A DNA stretch of 64,000 nt from Malus domestica (lineage: Eukaryota; Streptophyta; Magnoliopsida; Rosales; Rosaceae): positions 16,959,501 to 17,023,500 of the forward strand of contig NC_091673.1 of assembly GCF_042453785.1 (NCBI RefSeq), read 5' to 3'. Under the pieces are notes generated by a model. That model saw nothing but the letters and a program-made list of their open reading frames with translations, made no database searches and was not told where the DNA came from. Both the position numbers and the translations under genes were made by a program. Below are positions 22,381 through 31,875 of the stretch, one piece after another (within the stretch, counting starts at the first letter, position 1; each line of letters begins with the position of its first letter).

Positions 22381-23297
22381 TTGAAATTCAGTTGAAGGAA
22401 ATATGTAGGGTGAATGTGAAGAAAGTTGGGGTTCCAACGTAAAACCAATTGATAACATGTGGAAGTAGTCTAATTAGTTATAAGCACATGCACGGTCATT
22501 CGTTTCCTCGATATGAGATTGATACTCTCAACATAATAATTCGATATTACAAAGGAAGATGTTGAGAAAGTTTGATAGCATGTATCCTTGAAAGAGTTTG
22601 TTGTGTTAAATGTGTGTCCTCTTAGTTGAAAATCAGAGTACTCAAAATGGACAAACAAACGAAAAATACACTGAACATTATTTTATTAATGGAAAAAAAT
22701 TACAAAGACGGCTACAATTTCAAGAGGACTACACGAGTTCTAAAACATCCATTTATATTGAAAACTAAAGCAAACCCTAATACTGAACGAAAGCCTAATT
22801 TTAATGGGTTGGGTTTGAAACTCAAACAATAAAATAATCCTAAATATTAATATTTTCCAACACTATCCTTCTCTCTAAAGCCTCTATTTATACTAGTTGA
22901 ATACCTATATCTTCTCCTTTGTAACCTCTATTTATTCGAACTCAAATTCTGGTTCTAACTTGGGTATCTAAGGGTCTTTGTTACATACTAGCACAACACT
23001 AGTGTACTTAGGCTTTTTTTGGGCCACTCCAAAGAACTGCGGACACAAGTGAATCAAACCCATGCTAGAGGTTGTTTGACTTCGTTGGTGGCTAACTAGA
23101 AACATGCATCAACGCTTTAAGAAAAATAACCTTAAAATGAAAAATAAAAAACAAACATTGATCTCATAAGCCATAAGCTAATTTTCTAACAAAGTTTACT
23201 TTTGTAATTTGGCTTAGGCAGCCCAGACTCTAGATAGAAAATTTTAAGGTTTTAAGCTTTAAAGTGAAAGCAGATCGTTATAGTTTCAGGGGTAGAA
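22381..23297. other. spacer, probably old repeat DNA
   Basis: No genes seen. A block such as GGTTCCAACGTAAAACCAAT (22430-22450) looks like repeat DNA, but I found no element boundaries. Confidence 0.35.
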
Positions 23298-23302
23298 CAC
23301 TT

Positions 23303-24234
23303 TGTAGACATCGAAATTTCGTAAATAAATGTTGACCGATAAATCAAAGTGTCAACGCTCATGTATTACATAAATTTTACACGTAGCGTGTGACTCAACG
23401 AAAATTGAAATGAGTTGGAAAAGTCATCAAATAGGACACGTGTCAACGCCTGGCAGAAACGACTTATTTCATCTGGAATATTATATTCAAAATTAGGCCT
23501 TGGAAAATTCTATAAATACAAGCCCAATTTCATTCATTTGGGTAACCAAAATCATTAGGCAAAAACTCTTGAAGCTCTGAAGCTCTGAAACTCCGAAGCT
23601 CTCAAGCATCCAGGTTCCCGAAGAATCAAGAAAGCGTTCTTCGTTCATCGTTCTTCCAAAGATCAAGCCCGACGGCCCTTGGATCAACAATCATCCACCT
23701 TCAAGCCCAAGCCTCAACGACCCCTTGAAGAAAGCGTTCATCGTTCATCAACTGTTCATCCTCAAGGATCAAGCCCCAACGGCCCCTTTGGATCGACAAC
23801 ATCAACAAATCCGCTCATCCGCTGTTCATCAAGCCCAAGCCCCGACGGCCCTTGAAGAAAGCGTTCATCGTTCATCACTGTTCTTCGAGATCAAGCCCAA
23901 AAGCCCTCGAAGATCTGTTCAAGCCCAAAAGCTCTCGAAGATCCGTTCGTCACTGTTCTTCGAGTTCAAGCCCAAAAGCCCTCGGAAATCCGTTCATCAC
24001 TGTTCTTCAAGATCAAGCTCAAAAACCCTTGAAGATCCGTTTATCCTCGTTCATCCAAGATCAAGTCTCGACGGCCCTTGGATCAATCGCACATCCCACA
24101 AATCAACACCTTACGGAGATCGAATCAGAGGATCAAATTAGAGAGAGATTGTAACCCAAAATCATCAAATACTAAATATTTGTTTGTGCGCGTTGTTCTT
24201 GTCTCTTTCGTTTCAGGAATTTTCCGTGTTCACA
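23303..24234 (+). repeat. 5' LTR
   Basis: Begins TGTAGACATCGAAATTTCG and ends TTTTCCGTGTTCACA. A TATA box (CTATAAATA) lies at 23510-23518, so U3 is about 240 bp and transcription should start shortly after. The R/U5 part holds many imperfect repeats of the TCAAGCCC..GGCCCTTGAAG kind. Open frames inside it (for example 23725-24141) are a by-product of these repeats. Confidence 0.95.
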
Positions 24235-24254
24235 AATTGGCACGCCCGGTGGGA
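24235..24254 (+). promoter_or_regulatory. primer-binding-site region of the retrotransposon
   Basis: Directly after the LTR end comes AATTGGCACGCCCGGTGGGA. Its position is right for a tRNA primer-binding site. I could not assign the tRNA species with confidence. It is not the common initiator-Met type (TGGTATCAGAGC). Confidence 0.55.
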
Positions 24255-24313
24255 TAATCTCTGCCTCTCATCTCTTTCTCCGTTCAAGAAATTCAAGCGC
24301 ACTTCCAAAATTA

Positions 24314-26263
24314 ATGGCATCAAGGAAGGCTCAATCTGTTCCCGCAACCGGCGCAAAGAACAAGAGCGTCCTCGTCGCAACTGGTGTCACTTTGGGCATC
24401 ACGACTCGAAGCATGGCAAGAGCTACTTCTGCCGCCTCTTTCACCTCTGCATCAACTCTGCCAAGGGAACAAAAGCACCCAAGGCACGAGCCTTTGATCA
24501 CCTTAGCCTCACTAAGGGCACCGAGGGGGGGAAGCCCAAGGAAATACTCCGAATCCATGCTCTCCGATGCCGATTCAAGCGGCAGTGCAGCCATGCAAGT
24601 CATGACCATTGGAGCAACTTCAATCGATGAGCAGCTGGCTCAGATGAATGAAGCAATCGCAAGGCTAACCCGAACTGTGGAAGAAAAAGACTTGCAAATT
24701 GCAGCACTCGTCAATCGACTAGAGGCGCAGGACGGCGATAAACCCGACCCAGAGAATGATCCACTAAAGAGAAGAGATGATGAAGAAGAAGAGCCTCAGG
24801 TGGAGAAAAACGATGCGAAGCCGGAGCCAGACCAAGCAGCGGCACTCATGGCATCTCTTTCTATCCAGCAGCTGCAGGAGATGATCACCAATACCATCAA
24901 GGCACAGTACGAAGGGAGCTCACATACCTCCTTGTTCTACTCGAAGCCCTATTCCAAGAAGATTGATGCCCTAAAGATGCCGAGGGGATATCAACCACCA
25001 AAGTTCATGCAATTTGATGGAAAGGGAAACCCGAAACAGCACGTTGCCCACTTCGTTGAAACTTGCAACAACGCAGGAACCGAAGGGGATTACCTCGCCA
25101 AGCAGTTTGTGCGCTCGCTGAAAGGAAACGCCTTTGAGTGGTACACAGACCTAGAGCCTGAGTCCATCAACAGCTGGGAGCAGTTAGAGCGGGAATTCCT
25201 CAACCGCTTCTATAGTACCCGCCGCACTGTGAGCATGCTAGAGCTAACGAGCACAAAGCAGTGGAAGGACGAGCCAGTCATTGACTACATCAACAGATGG
25301 CGCACTCTAAGCCTCGACTGTAAAGACAGGCTCTCAGAAACCTCTTCAATCGAGATGTGCATCCAAGGCATGCAATGGGGTTTGCAATACATCCTTCAAG
25401 GCATTAAACCGCGGACCTTTGAGGAATTGGCCACTCGCGCCCATGACATGGAGTTGAGCATCGCCCATCATGGGAAGAAAGAACCGATCGCCGACTACAA
25501 GAACGACAAAGTTCTTGGGACAAAGGTGGAAAAGGTTGCATGGAAACCCACCAAGGAAGCGATGACGGTCAACACAGCTCCCGTCAAAATCTCCACACGA
25601 GGCAAGGCGATTCAAGCCGAAGGCTTTCGTGATCAAGAGATGCGTAGACGCACTTTGAAGGAGCTTGAGGAGAAAACTTATCCATTCACCGACTCTGATG
25701 TGGTTGCCATGTTAGAAGACTTGCTGGAAAAGAAGGTGATCGGCTTGCCTGAGTGCAGACGGCCAGAAGAGATGAATCGTACTGACAGTCCAAGATACTG
25801 TAAATTCCACCGCTTCATCAGTCATCCGACAGAAAAGTGCTTCGTGCTGAAAGATCTCATCATGAAGCTGGCTCAGAAAGGAATCATCGAGCTAGATCTT
25901 GACGATGTGGTGAAGTCAAACTATACCACTTTCACTTCCGGCTCTTCCGACTCAAAGTTTTCACCTCAACCGCTGGGGGCATCCTCCAAGACAAGCAAAG
26001 TTGAAGGATGGACTCAAGTCACTCCTAAGAAATTGCACAAGAAGCATACGTCTCCTCCACATGTTCGCCAATCGGAAAGAGGGCAAAGCAGCTCTTGTCA
26101 ACCTTCGAAGCAACGTGAACGTGTTGAAGATGATGAAATTTCGACATATAGATCGTCCATCCCCATCACGATGCGTGATTTCTTGCCCGAAGACTTCTTC
26201 AATCACTCGGTCAAGGCTCCTTGCTATGAAGATTGTGAGGAACGCCTCTCCAAAATTGCTTGA
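24314..26263 (+). CDS. gag: retrotransposon Gag polyprotein (649 aa)
   Basis: Single uninterrupted frame starting ATG GCA TCA AGG, 80 bp after the LTR. An N-terminal basic, low-complexity part (1-100) is followed by a coiled-coil-like and acidic stretch (about 105-190). The Retrotransposon_gag domain follows (about 230-370), recognisable by FVRSLKGNAFEWYTDLEPES and the FLNRFYSTRRTV block. Near residue 495 a Cys/His motif, CKFHRFISHPTEKCFVLKDL, resembles the zinc-binding segment seen in such Gags. It would form virus-like particles that package element RNA. The frame ends without reading into a protease or pol domain. The intact frame fits the young age indicated by the LTRs. Confidence 0.93.
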   Translation: MASRKAQSVPATGAKNKSVLVATGVTLGITTRSMARATSAASFTSASTLPREQKHPRHEPLITLASLRAPRGGSPRKYSESMLSDADSSGSAAMQVMTIGATSIDEQLAQMNEAIARLTRTVEEKDLQIAALVNRLEAQDGDKPDPENDPLKRRDDEEEEPQVEKNDAKPEPDQAAALMASLSIQQLQEMITNTIKAQYEGSSHTSLFYSKPYSKKIDALKMPRGYQPPKFMQFDGKGNPKQHVAHFVETCNNAGTEGDYLAKQFVRSLKGNAFEWYTDLEPESINSWEQLEREFLNRFYSTRRTVSMLELTSTKQWKDEPVIDYINRWRTLSLDCKDRLSETSSIEMCIQGMQWGLQYILQGIKPRTFEELATRAHDMELSIAHHGKKEPIADYKNDKVLGTKVEKVAWKPTKEAMTVNTAPVKISTRGKAIQAEGFRDQEMRRRTLKELEEKTYPFTDSDVVAMLEDLLEKKVIGLPECRRPEEMNRTDSPRYCKFHRFISHPTEKCFVLKDLIMKLAQKGIIELDLDDVVKSNYTTFTSGSSDSKFSPQPLGASSKTSKVEGWTQVTPKKLHKKHTSPPHVRQSERGQSSSCQPSKQRERVEDDEISTYRSSIPITMRDFLPEDFFNHSVKAPCYEDCEERLSKIA

Positions 26264-26284
26264 CGAATTCACCAAAGCTCATTG

Positions 26285-26625
26285 TCTGTAAGAGCCTAAA
26301 CTGCAAGACACAAGGCTCCTCGCCCGCACGAGCCTAAACTGCATGGCACTATGCTCCTTGTTCGCACGAGCCTAAACTGCACGAACCAAAGCTCCTCGCC
26401 TGCACGAGCCTAAACTGCACGGCACAATGCTCCTGGTCTGCACGAGCATAAAAGGCAACACCAACGCTCCTTGTCTGCACGAGCTGAAACTGCAACACGA
26501 CACCAAATGCTCCTTGTCTGCACGAGTTGAAACTGCAAACGACACCAACGCTCCTTGCCTGCACGAGCTGAAACTGCAACATGGCACCAACACTCCTTGC
26601 CTGCATGAGTTAAAACTGCAAACGG
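26285..26625 (+). repeat. short tandem repeats after gag
   Basis: About seven to eight imperfect units of roughly 40-45 bp with the core GCACGAGCCTAAACTGCACG and GCTCCTTGTCTGCACGAG. No gene. This creates long but meaningless open frames on the minus strand (26349-26736). Confidence 0.85.
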
Positions 26626-27020
26626 CACAAAAAAAATACCAAATATATGTATGTATTTTGAACTACGTTTTGACTTGATCTCCTTCTTTGGAAGGGTACG
26701 TAGGCAGCTTGAATATTCAATTTCAAGTTCAGTCACATCAAAATTAAAAAAAAATGTTTATTAAATAGAGTTAATTTTATTACAAAAAAAAAAAAAAGAA
26801 AAAAGATTTCTTTTACATACATATACATATATATATATATATATATATATGCATCAGCAGCAAGCCTATCAAAAGCTATCAAAAGGAGGCCATCCAGGCC
26901 CAAGTGACACCCAAGTCCACCAGCTACAAATCCGGGTCCGGCTCTCAAAGCCCATCCTCACTTGGATCCAAGCCTTCATCTCCGCCGCCACTATCTCCAA
27001 ACGTCTCGCATGCGCCTAAA

Positions 27021-27293
27021 TCAGATGGCAGAGGGCCGTTGATCAGATTCGAACCCGCTGGGCAACTCGCAAGAGATCAAATTGTACAACAAATCAAGAA
27101 CCCGAAGCACCATGGCGTTGAAGAGCGACTGTGGAAGCGACTCGTTGAGGGGATTGTGGGAAAGATCGAGATTTTGAAGGTGTTCGACCATACCGAGGTT
27201 GGCAGGAATGGAACCCAGAAGCCGAGAGTTGGGAAGATTCAAACCCACGACTCTGGGGTAGTTCTCCGGCGATTGGTGTTTACTGCGCCGCAC
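27021..27293 (-). pseudogene. captured LRR receptor-like kinase fragment (antisense)
   Basis: The minus strand reads [20 protein letters not shown], then [20 protein letters not shown] and [20 protein letters not shown]. These are the first leucine-rich repeats of a plant LRR receptor kinase of the At4g37250/At2g23300-like group, as I recall it. Only about 85 residues are present, with no signal peptide, transmembrane segment or kinase domain. It is opposite in orientation to the element's gag and to the neighbouring IDD and HMGR pieces. Confidence 0.85.
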
Positions 27294-27344
27294 AAACGAC
27301 GCATCCTCCTCTTTCTACCTCGAACCAAGACCTTCTTGCTAGAG

Positions 27345-27560
27345 GTAGTAAAACCTTCCCAGAATGCCAAATCTCGAAGCGGAGGTGATCGCGCCGTCGC
27401 CGACGACTCTGCTTGCTACGAACCGTTTGGTGGACGAGATCTGCAGCAAAGGCTTTCAGCGAGACCAGAACTTGTAGCTCGACTGGCGGAGCCACAACTT
27501 GCCGTGGAAGCTGAAGCAGCGGACGAGCAAAGAAGTACAGAAGCGGGTCTATGTCTGCCC
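27345..27560 (+). pseudogene. captured IDD-type C2H2 zinc-finger transcription factor fragment
   Basis: The frame from about 27352 reads [20 protein letters not shown], then [20 protein letters not shown], a TAG, then [20 protein letters not shown] and [11 protein letters not shown]. This is the hallmark N-terminal part of plant INDETERMINATE DOMAIN proteins, including the first zinc finger. Key positions are damaged: the first Cys of the finger is Asp, the first His is Asp, and a stop replaces Gln. It cannot produce a working factor. Confidence 0.9.
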
Positions 27561-27689
27561 CGGAGCTCCAGGTCCTTTCTCCCTCGAAGCAGACATCCTC
27601 CTTGCAGCGGTAAAGATCAGTTCACTTTCTTCTTCTCCACCGTGAGAACAATAACCACAGCTGCGCAACCAGAAGTTCAAGTAAAACTT

Positions 27690-27840
27690 TCATTGCAGAG
27701 AGTCGATGAGTGTGCTGAAAAGTGTGGGTTCTGTTCGAATCCGGATCGCGATTTGGATCCCTCGAGCTTTCCTCATGACAGCCTCGTCTGCCCCGTTTGT
27801 AACTCTACCTGGAAAGGTGTCATTCCCCACGGCACATGCA
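27690..27840 (+). pseudogene. possible captured RING-finger E3 ligase fragment
   Basis: The frame reads [15 protein letters not shown] (about 27778-27822). It resembles the last zinc ligands of RING domains in WAV3-like plant E3 ligases, where [14 protein letters not shown] is typical. The preceding [20 protein letters not shown] has Cys pairs, but the spacing of a real RING is not preserved. This is a weak call based on about 15 residues. Confidence 0.4.
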
Positions 27841-27862
27841 TCATCTTCTTCTCCCAGCCATT

Positions 27863-28095
27863 CTCGGCCTACATCGCCACCTACCAAGACCCAACTCAGA
27901 ATGTGGAGAGATCTCGTTACATTACCATGATGGAACCCATCAACGGTAGACAAGACCTTCACGTGTCTGTCACCATGTCTTCCATTAAGGTTGGTACGGT
28001 TGGACGTGGTACACAGCTTACATCGTTATCGCAGCTTGTCTGAACCTGCTTGGAGTGAAGGGTACTAACAGAGAGGCACCAAGATCTCAGCCATT
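27863..28095 (+). pseudogene. captured HMG-CoA reductase fragment
   Basis: The frame reads [20 protein letters not shown], then [20 protein letters not shown] and [11 protein letters not shown]. After a frameshift near 28025 it continues [16 protein letters not shown]. These match consecutive parts of the C-terminal catalytic region of plant HMGR (family pattern [43 protein letters not shown]). HMGR is the mevalonate-pathway enzyme that reduces HMG-CoA. Here the frame is broken and glycines of the GTVGGGT motif are altered, so it is inactive. Confidence 0.92.
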
Positions 28096-28239
28096 AGTGC
28101 CGCCATCGAAGACATCGGCTCTGGCAGCTCCACTAAGTGGTCGAGACTCACCCCAGCTCCCTCGTCCTCTTCTGCCAGCCTTTTCTTCTTTCACTAACAA
28201 CCTCCGTTACACGGTTGCGATCGTCCTGTATCCATCGTG

Positions 28240-28345
28240 ATCCTTTCGCTTCCCACAAAATGTGAGCCGCGACGTCTGCTCCCTCGTCTGCAAGCATTGG
28301 CTTGCCCTCAAGCTCGCCCAAGCTTCATCATGCTCCTCCGTCATC
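28240..28345 (+). pseudogene. possible captured F-box fragment
   Basis: The frame reads NVSRDVCSLVCKHWLALKLA. It resembles the second half of an F-box (the DRDVCSLVCKRW..L pattern of F-box/LRR proteins). The match is only about 18 residues, followed by unrelated sequence. A further stretch at 28436-28570 (SDYEVMVKRQYCNLARRLEL in one frame) looks gene-derived but I cannot name it. Confidence 0.35.
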
Positions 28346-28764
28346 CTCATCACCCAACGCCGCACCTCCGCTGCAACTTCTCCGCCCAAGGCTGCACCAC
28401 TCATCCCGTCTGCACCCGTTTCTGCCATTCATCATGGGATCCTTCGATCTCCGACTACGAGGTTATGGTCAAGAGGCAGTACTGCAATTTGGCAAGGAGG
28501 TTAGAGCTGGCTGACTCCCTCTCTCTAGCTGTAAGATCTGTGAGGCACTCTCGTGTGAGCTTTATCTTTCCCGGTGTTTAGCCTTCTCCGCAACGCCGTC
28601 GTCGCCGACTCTCCACCATGGCACCAAGCAACTAGCAGCTTCACAGATGCTCGACGCCAGCCTTGAGCCTCGCTCCAGCGACTCCAGCTCTCCACCGTGC
28701 AGCGCCCTTCAAGCTCATTAAGGAACTCTGCAGCCTGTGATGCAAACTCCTCTCCCATCATCAA

Positions 28765-28771
28765 TTTATAT

Positions 28772-28816
<45 letters not shown>

Positions 28817-29235
28817 GAGATGGTGGAAGCTTGGTGGACAACACCATGCAAAAAAAAATAAAAAAAAATAAAAAAAAAAGATCTTGGTGTCTAGCACCAT
28901 GCAAAAAAAAAAGGGTTTTGTGATGGTGGACAACACCATGTGCAGAAATAAAAAAAAACATAAATAAATAAATAAAATAAAGGAAAATTTGGGGATGGTG
29001 GATCTGAACACCACCGAAAAGCAAAAGAAAAAAAGGTGGATGTGTGTGTATGCGCATGTGTGTGGATGTGTATTATATAATATGTCCATAGCACTACAGC
29101 AAAAAAAAAAAAAAAAAAAAAAAAATTGCACTGAGAGAAATAAAGTCCATTTTATTTATTTTTCTGGAAATTTTGCATAAATTTGCATTATACATACCTT
29201 ACAAAAAAAAAAAAAAAAAAAAAAAAAAAAACAAA
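28765..29235. repeat. AT dinucleotide run and A-rich low-complexity DNA
   Basis: An (AT)n tract at about 28767-28814 is followed by several A-rich tracts (28850-29235) and repeated TGGTGGACAACACCATG-type units. Noncoding spacer inside the retrotransposon, between the captured block and the antisense ORF. Confidence 0.85.
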
Positions 29236-29267
29236 TCAAATCAAATCAAATTTACAAGAGGGGATCT

Positions 29268-29975
29268 TCAAGGACGATCAGGTGCCGCCTCACCACTCGG
29301 CAGAGCTCCAGAAATGAGAGGCGCTGGAGGTTGACTGTTTGAAGCCTCACCACTCGGCGGAACTCCAGGAAGAAGAGGAGCCAAAGGTTGATCATTCTGA
29401 GCTTCATTACGCGGTACAACCCCAGAAGATGAAGGCAAATGCTGCTGGAACAAACCCACAAACCTCTGATGATCAAGTAAAATCTGACCATCAGATTCCT
29501 GCATCTGGTCAATCTTCCTCTTCATGTTTGTCGCGTAGCTATGTGCGAGCTTATGCAGCTGTTTATTCTCTTGCTTGAGCCCTCTAATCTCCTGTTTGAG
29601 ATTCATCACTTCAGCCGCCAATGATTCAACTTGACGGGTTCGAGCAAATAGACGTTGGGCCATATTAGACACAGAACCTGCACACTGCACACTGAGAGCC
29701 AGAGAATCCTTAACAGCCAACTCATCAGACCGTTTGGAAAGTAGTCTGTTATCTCTGGGAGTTACAAGGTTTCGGGCCACCACCGCAGCGGTCATATCAT
29801 TCTTCATCACCGAATCCCCAACGGTAAGAGGACCAGTAGGGGATATGAATGATGGGCGCCATATGTTGTCTGGAGAAGGCGGGACTGCCTCTTCACCAAG
29901 ATTCAAGTCAAAACAACGATCGGAGGGTCCTGACATTTTCAAAGTGTTGAAGAAAGAAGAGGTCGGACGAATCAA
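29268..29975 (-). CDS. antisense ORF of the retrotransposon (235 aa, unknown function)
   Basis: Uninterrupted frame on the strand opposite to gag. A likely start is the internal Met of MSGPSDRCFDLNLGEEAV (the first Met opens MIRPTSSFFNTLK). Residues about 60-160 are Leu/Lys/Glu/Gln-rich and should form a coiled coil (for example MNLKQEIRGLKQENKQLHKL). The C-terminal 60 residues are Pro/Ser-rich with a repeated PSGEA motif. No enzyme motif is seen. I recall near-identical hypothetical proteins from Rosaceae genomes, which are probably copies of this element family. Tat-lineage Gypsy elements are known to carry antisense ORFs of unknown role. The intact frame in a young element suggests selection or recent copying. 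Confidence 0.7.
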   Translation of the reverse strand: MIRPTSSFFNTLKMSGPSDRCFDLNLGEEAVPPSPDNIWRPSFISPTGPLTVGDSVMKNDMTAAVVARNLVTPRDNRLLSKRSDELAVKDSLALSVQCAGSVSNMAQRLFARTRQVESLAAEVMNLKQEIRGLKQENKQLHKLAHSYATNMKRKIDQMQESDGQILLDHQRFVGLFQQHLPSSSGVVPRNEAQNDQPLAPLLPGVPPSGEASNSQPPAPLISGALPSGEAAPDRP

Positions 29976-29999
29976 GATCTTAGAAGTGCAAGAAGGGAG

Positions 30000-31310
30000 T
30001 TTTCACAAGAAAAATTCAAGTGTGCTTTGAAACGAACAGCATGCCTCTATAAAAAATCAGCACTCGACGGGATTTCAGAGATCGAAGAGGCGAGCTCAGA
30101 ATTCGAAGAGGCCATTCAAAAATCGAAGAGGCAAGCTCAGAAATCGGAGAAGCATCTTGCTTTTCCAGAAGCGTCGGCACCCGTCACACGCAAACTCAGC
30201 TTTGCGAAAATCACGGGCAATTTGTCGAAGCGCCGATCCCAGATATCGAAGAGGCGCCAGTCTTTTTCAGCCGTGTCATCACCTGTCATATGCACACTCA
30301 ACTTTGCGCAAATCACGGACAATTTGTCGAAAGATTTTTGGGTGAAGGAGAAAGCACGTGAAGTTTACTGTTCAATCATCCAACGGTTGCCGACACGAGT
30401 AAAAGAATAGTACCTCTACAGGTATTAAAGAACTTCCTATAACTGTCCACCTTCACCTTCCATAGCAAGGCAGACATACAGAGCCTTTCTTCATCTCTGA
30501 GAATGTCTTCCCAACGAAGCCTCTCGAGTCACTCAGTGTTCCTTATTCCTTGGGGTACCTCAGCAAGCCAATGACTCCAAAGCAAAAATATCTCATATCA
30601 CCAGGGTAGAAAGCAAGAGTATCTCATATCATGCGTTCTCCCTGTCCTTTCCTTTGTCCTTGTTCTTACCTACAAAGACAAGGATAAAGAAAACAATATG
30701 TCGGAACTTCCACTCAAACTCGGGTAAGGAACCGACTGCTTGGAACCCTTCCCTGATTGCCTACCTAGCACTGCTCTCGAGTACTCGTTTCGCACTGCTG
30801 CTGTACTTTCAAAGAAGCTGCCACATCTGCCTGAAGAACAGATAAGGCAAGTGAAAATGATACCTTGCAGCATGTGGAGACAAGGTGCAGAAGGAACAAG
30901 CAGAGAAGAATGCGGTCTGCACGGTCAACTCAGCAGAAGGAGTCCGAACTGAGGAACTCAAGAAGCTGCCATATCTGCCTGAAGAAACAAGCAGAGAAGA
31001 ATGCAGCATGCACAATCAACTCAGCAGAAAGAGTCCGAGATGAAGAACTCGAGAAGATGTCGCATCTGCCTGAGGACGATGAACTTGTTTTGACCCTCAA
31101 ATTCTTGGGTCGACTTACTAGGCGTTGTGGGCTGCACGTGCCGATTCACCACCCTTGAATCGAATCCTTAAAGATCAAGTCACCAACTGGAAGAAGAGTT
31201 CATCAATCTTGAAGATCATACCGTTGACCAAACTGCTCAGGTGTGAATTAGAAAGATTGAACAAAGAAACAGGTTGTCACCTTTACCTCGTGCCTGCTTG
31301 CCATGTGTCC
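30000..31310 (+). other. noncoding internal region of the retrotransposon
   Basis: Contains imperfect repeats such as ATCGAAGAGGCGAGCTCAGA (30060-30250) and AACAAGCAGAGAAGAATGC with AGAAGCTGCCACATCTGCC (30815-31080). Frames of 60-130 codons occur but read through these repeats and show no domain. Confidence 0.6.
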
Positions 31311-31800
31311 GAGTCAACCTTCAAGAATCAAGCCTCAACGGCCCTTGAAGAAGTTTCCAGCCAAATTCAAGATCAAGCCTCGACGGCCCTTGAGGAAATC
31401 ACAAGTCCGATTCAAGATTAAGTGTCTACCACCCTTGAATCAAAACCTAGTTCAAGAATAAGCTGTGGAAAATCAACAATTGGAGGAATCCAGAAAATCT
31501 TCCAACCCAGTTCAAGATCAAAGCTGTGGAAAGTCAACAAGCGCAACAAAATACGTGCCGATTCATCCATTACCAAAGCCAAAGATCATCTACCACATGA
31601 AGCTCCTTGTGGTCAAATTTCAACCTTCAAGATCAAGCATCGACGACCCTTGAAGAAATTTCAAACAACAATTCAAGATCAAGCCTCAACGGCCCTTGAA
31701 GAAATCTCAAGCCCAATTCAAGATCAAGCCTCAATGGCCCTTGAAGAAATCTCCAGCCCAATTCAAGATCAAGCCTCGACGGCCCTTGGATCGACATCTA
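31310..31800 (+). repeat. ~54-bp tandem repeats before the 3' LTR
   Basis: Units with the core ATTCAAGATCAAGCCTCAAC followed by GGCCCTTGAAGAAAT recur several times. The last ones (31672, 31726, about 31760) have a 54-bp period. The same core appears in both LTRs downstream of the TATA box, so LTR and internal DNA share repeat origin. Confidence 0.85.
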
Positions 31801-31860
31801 CAGTAAGGGACTTCAAAACGCATCTCCTACACGTGACAAGCACATGTATACGACGTGCCT

Positions 31861-31875
31861 TGAAGTGGGGGCATT
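31861..31875 (+). promoter_or_regulatory. polypurine tract of the retrotransposon
   Basis: The purine-rich TGAAGTGGGGG lies directly 5' of the 3' LTR, the expected site for plus-strand DNA priming. Confidence 0.75.

Noticed and set aside
23725..24154. Overlapping 100-138 codon frames in the LTR, repeated at 32298-32727
   Set aside because: They arise from short tandem repeats in the LTR and occur identically in both LTRs. No protein family is recognisable.
26349..26736. Cys/Ser/Arg-rich minus-strand frames resembling a small cysteine-rich protein
   Set aside because: They are translations of a ~40-bp tandem repeat after gag, open in several frames at once, which indicates repeat structure rather than a gene.
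26904..28043. A 379-codon open frame that looks like a gene
   Set aside because: It runs across unrelated captured fragments, partly in their wrong frame or antisense (the LRR piece is on the other strand, the IDD piece in another frame). It is a chance reading of chimeric DNA.
28761..29131. Membrane-protein-like frames rich in Phe and Tyr/Ile
   Set aside because: Produced by an (AT)n tract and A-rich runs read on the minus strand.
24235..31875. Search for protease, reverse transcriptase, RNase H and integrase in the retrotransposon
   Set aside because: No frame shows recognisable catalytic motifs. All long open stretches are gag, the antisense ORF, repeats or captured pieces. The element is therefore called nonautonomous.
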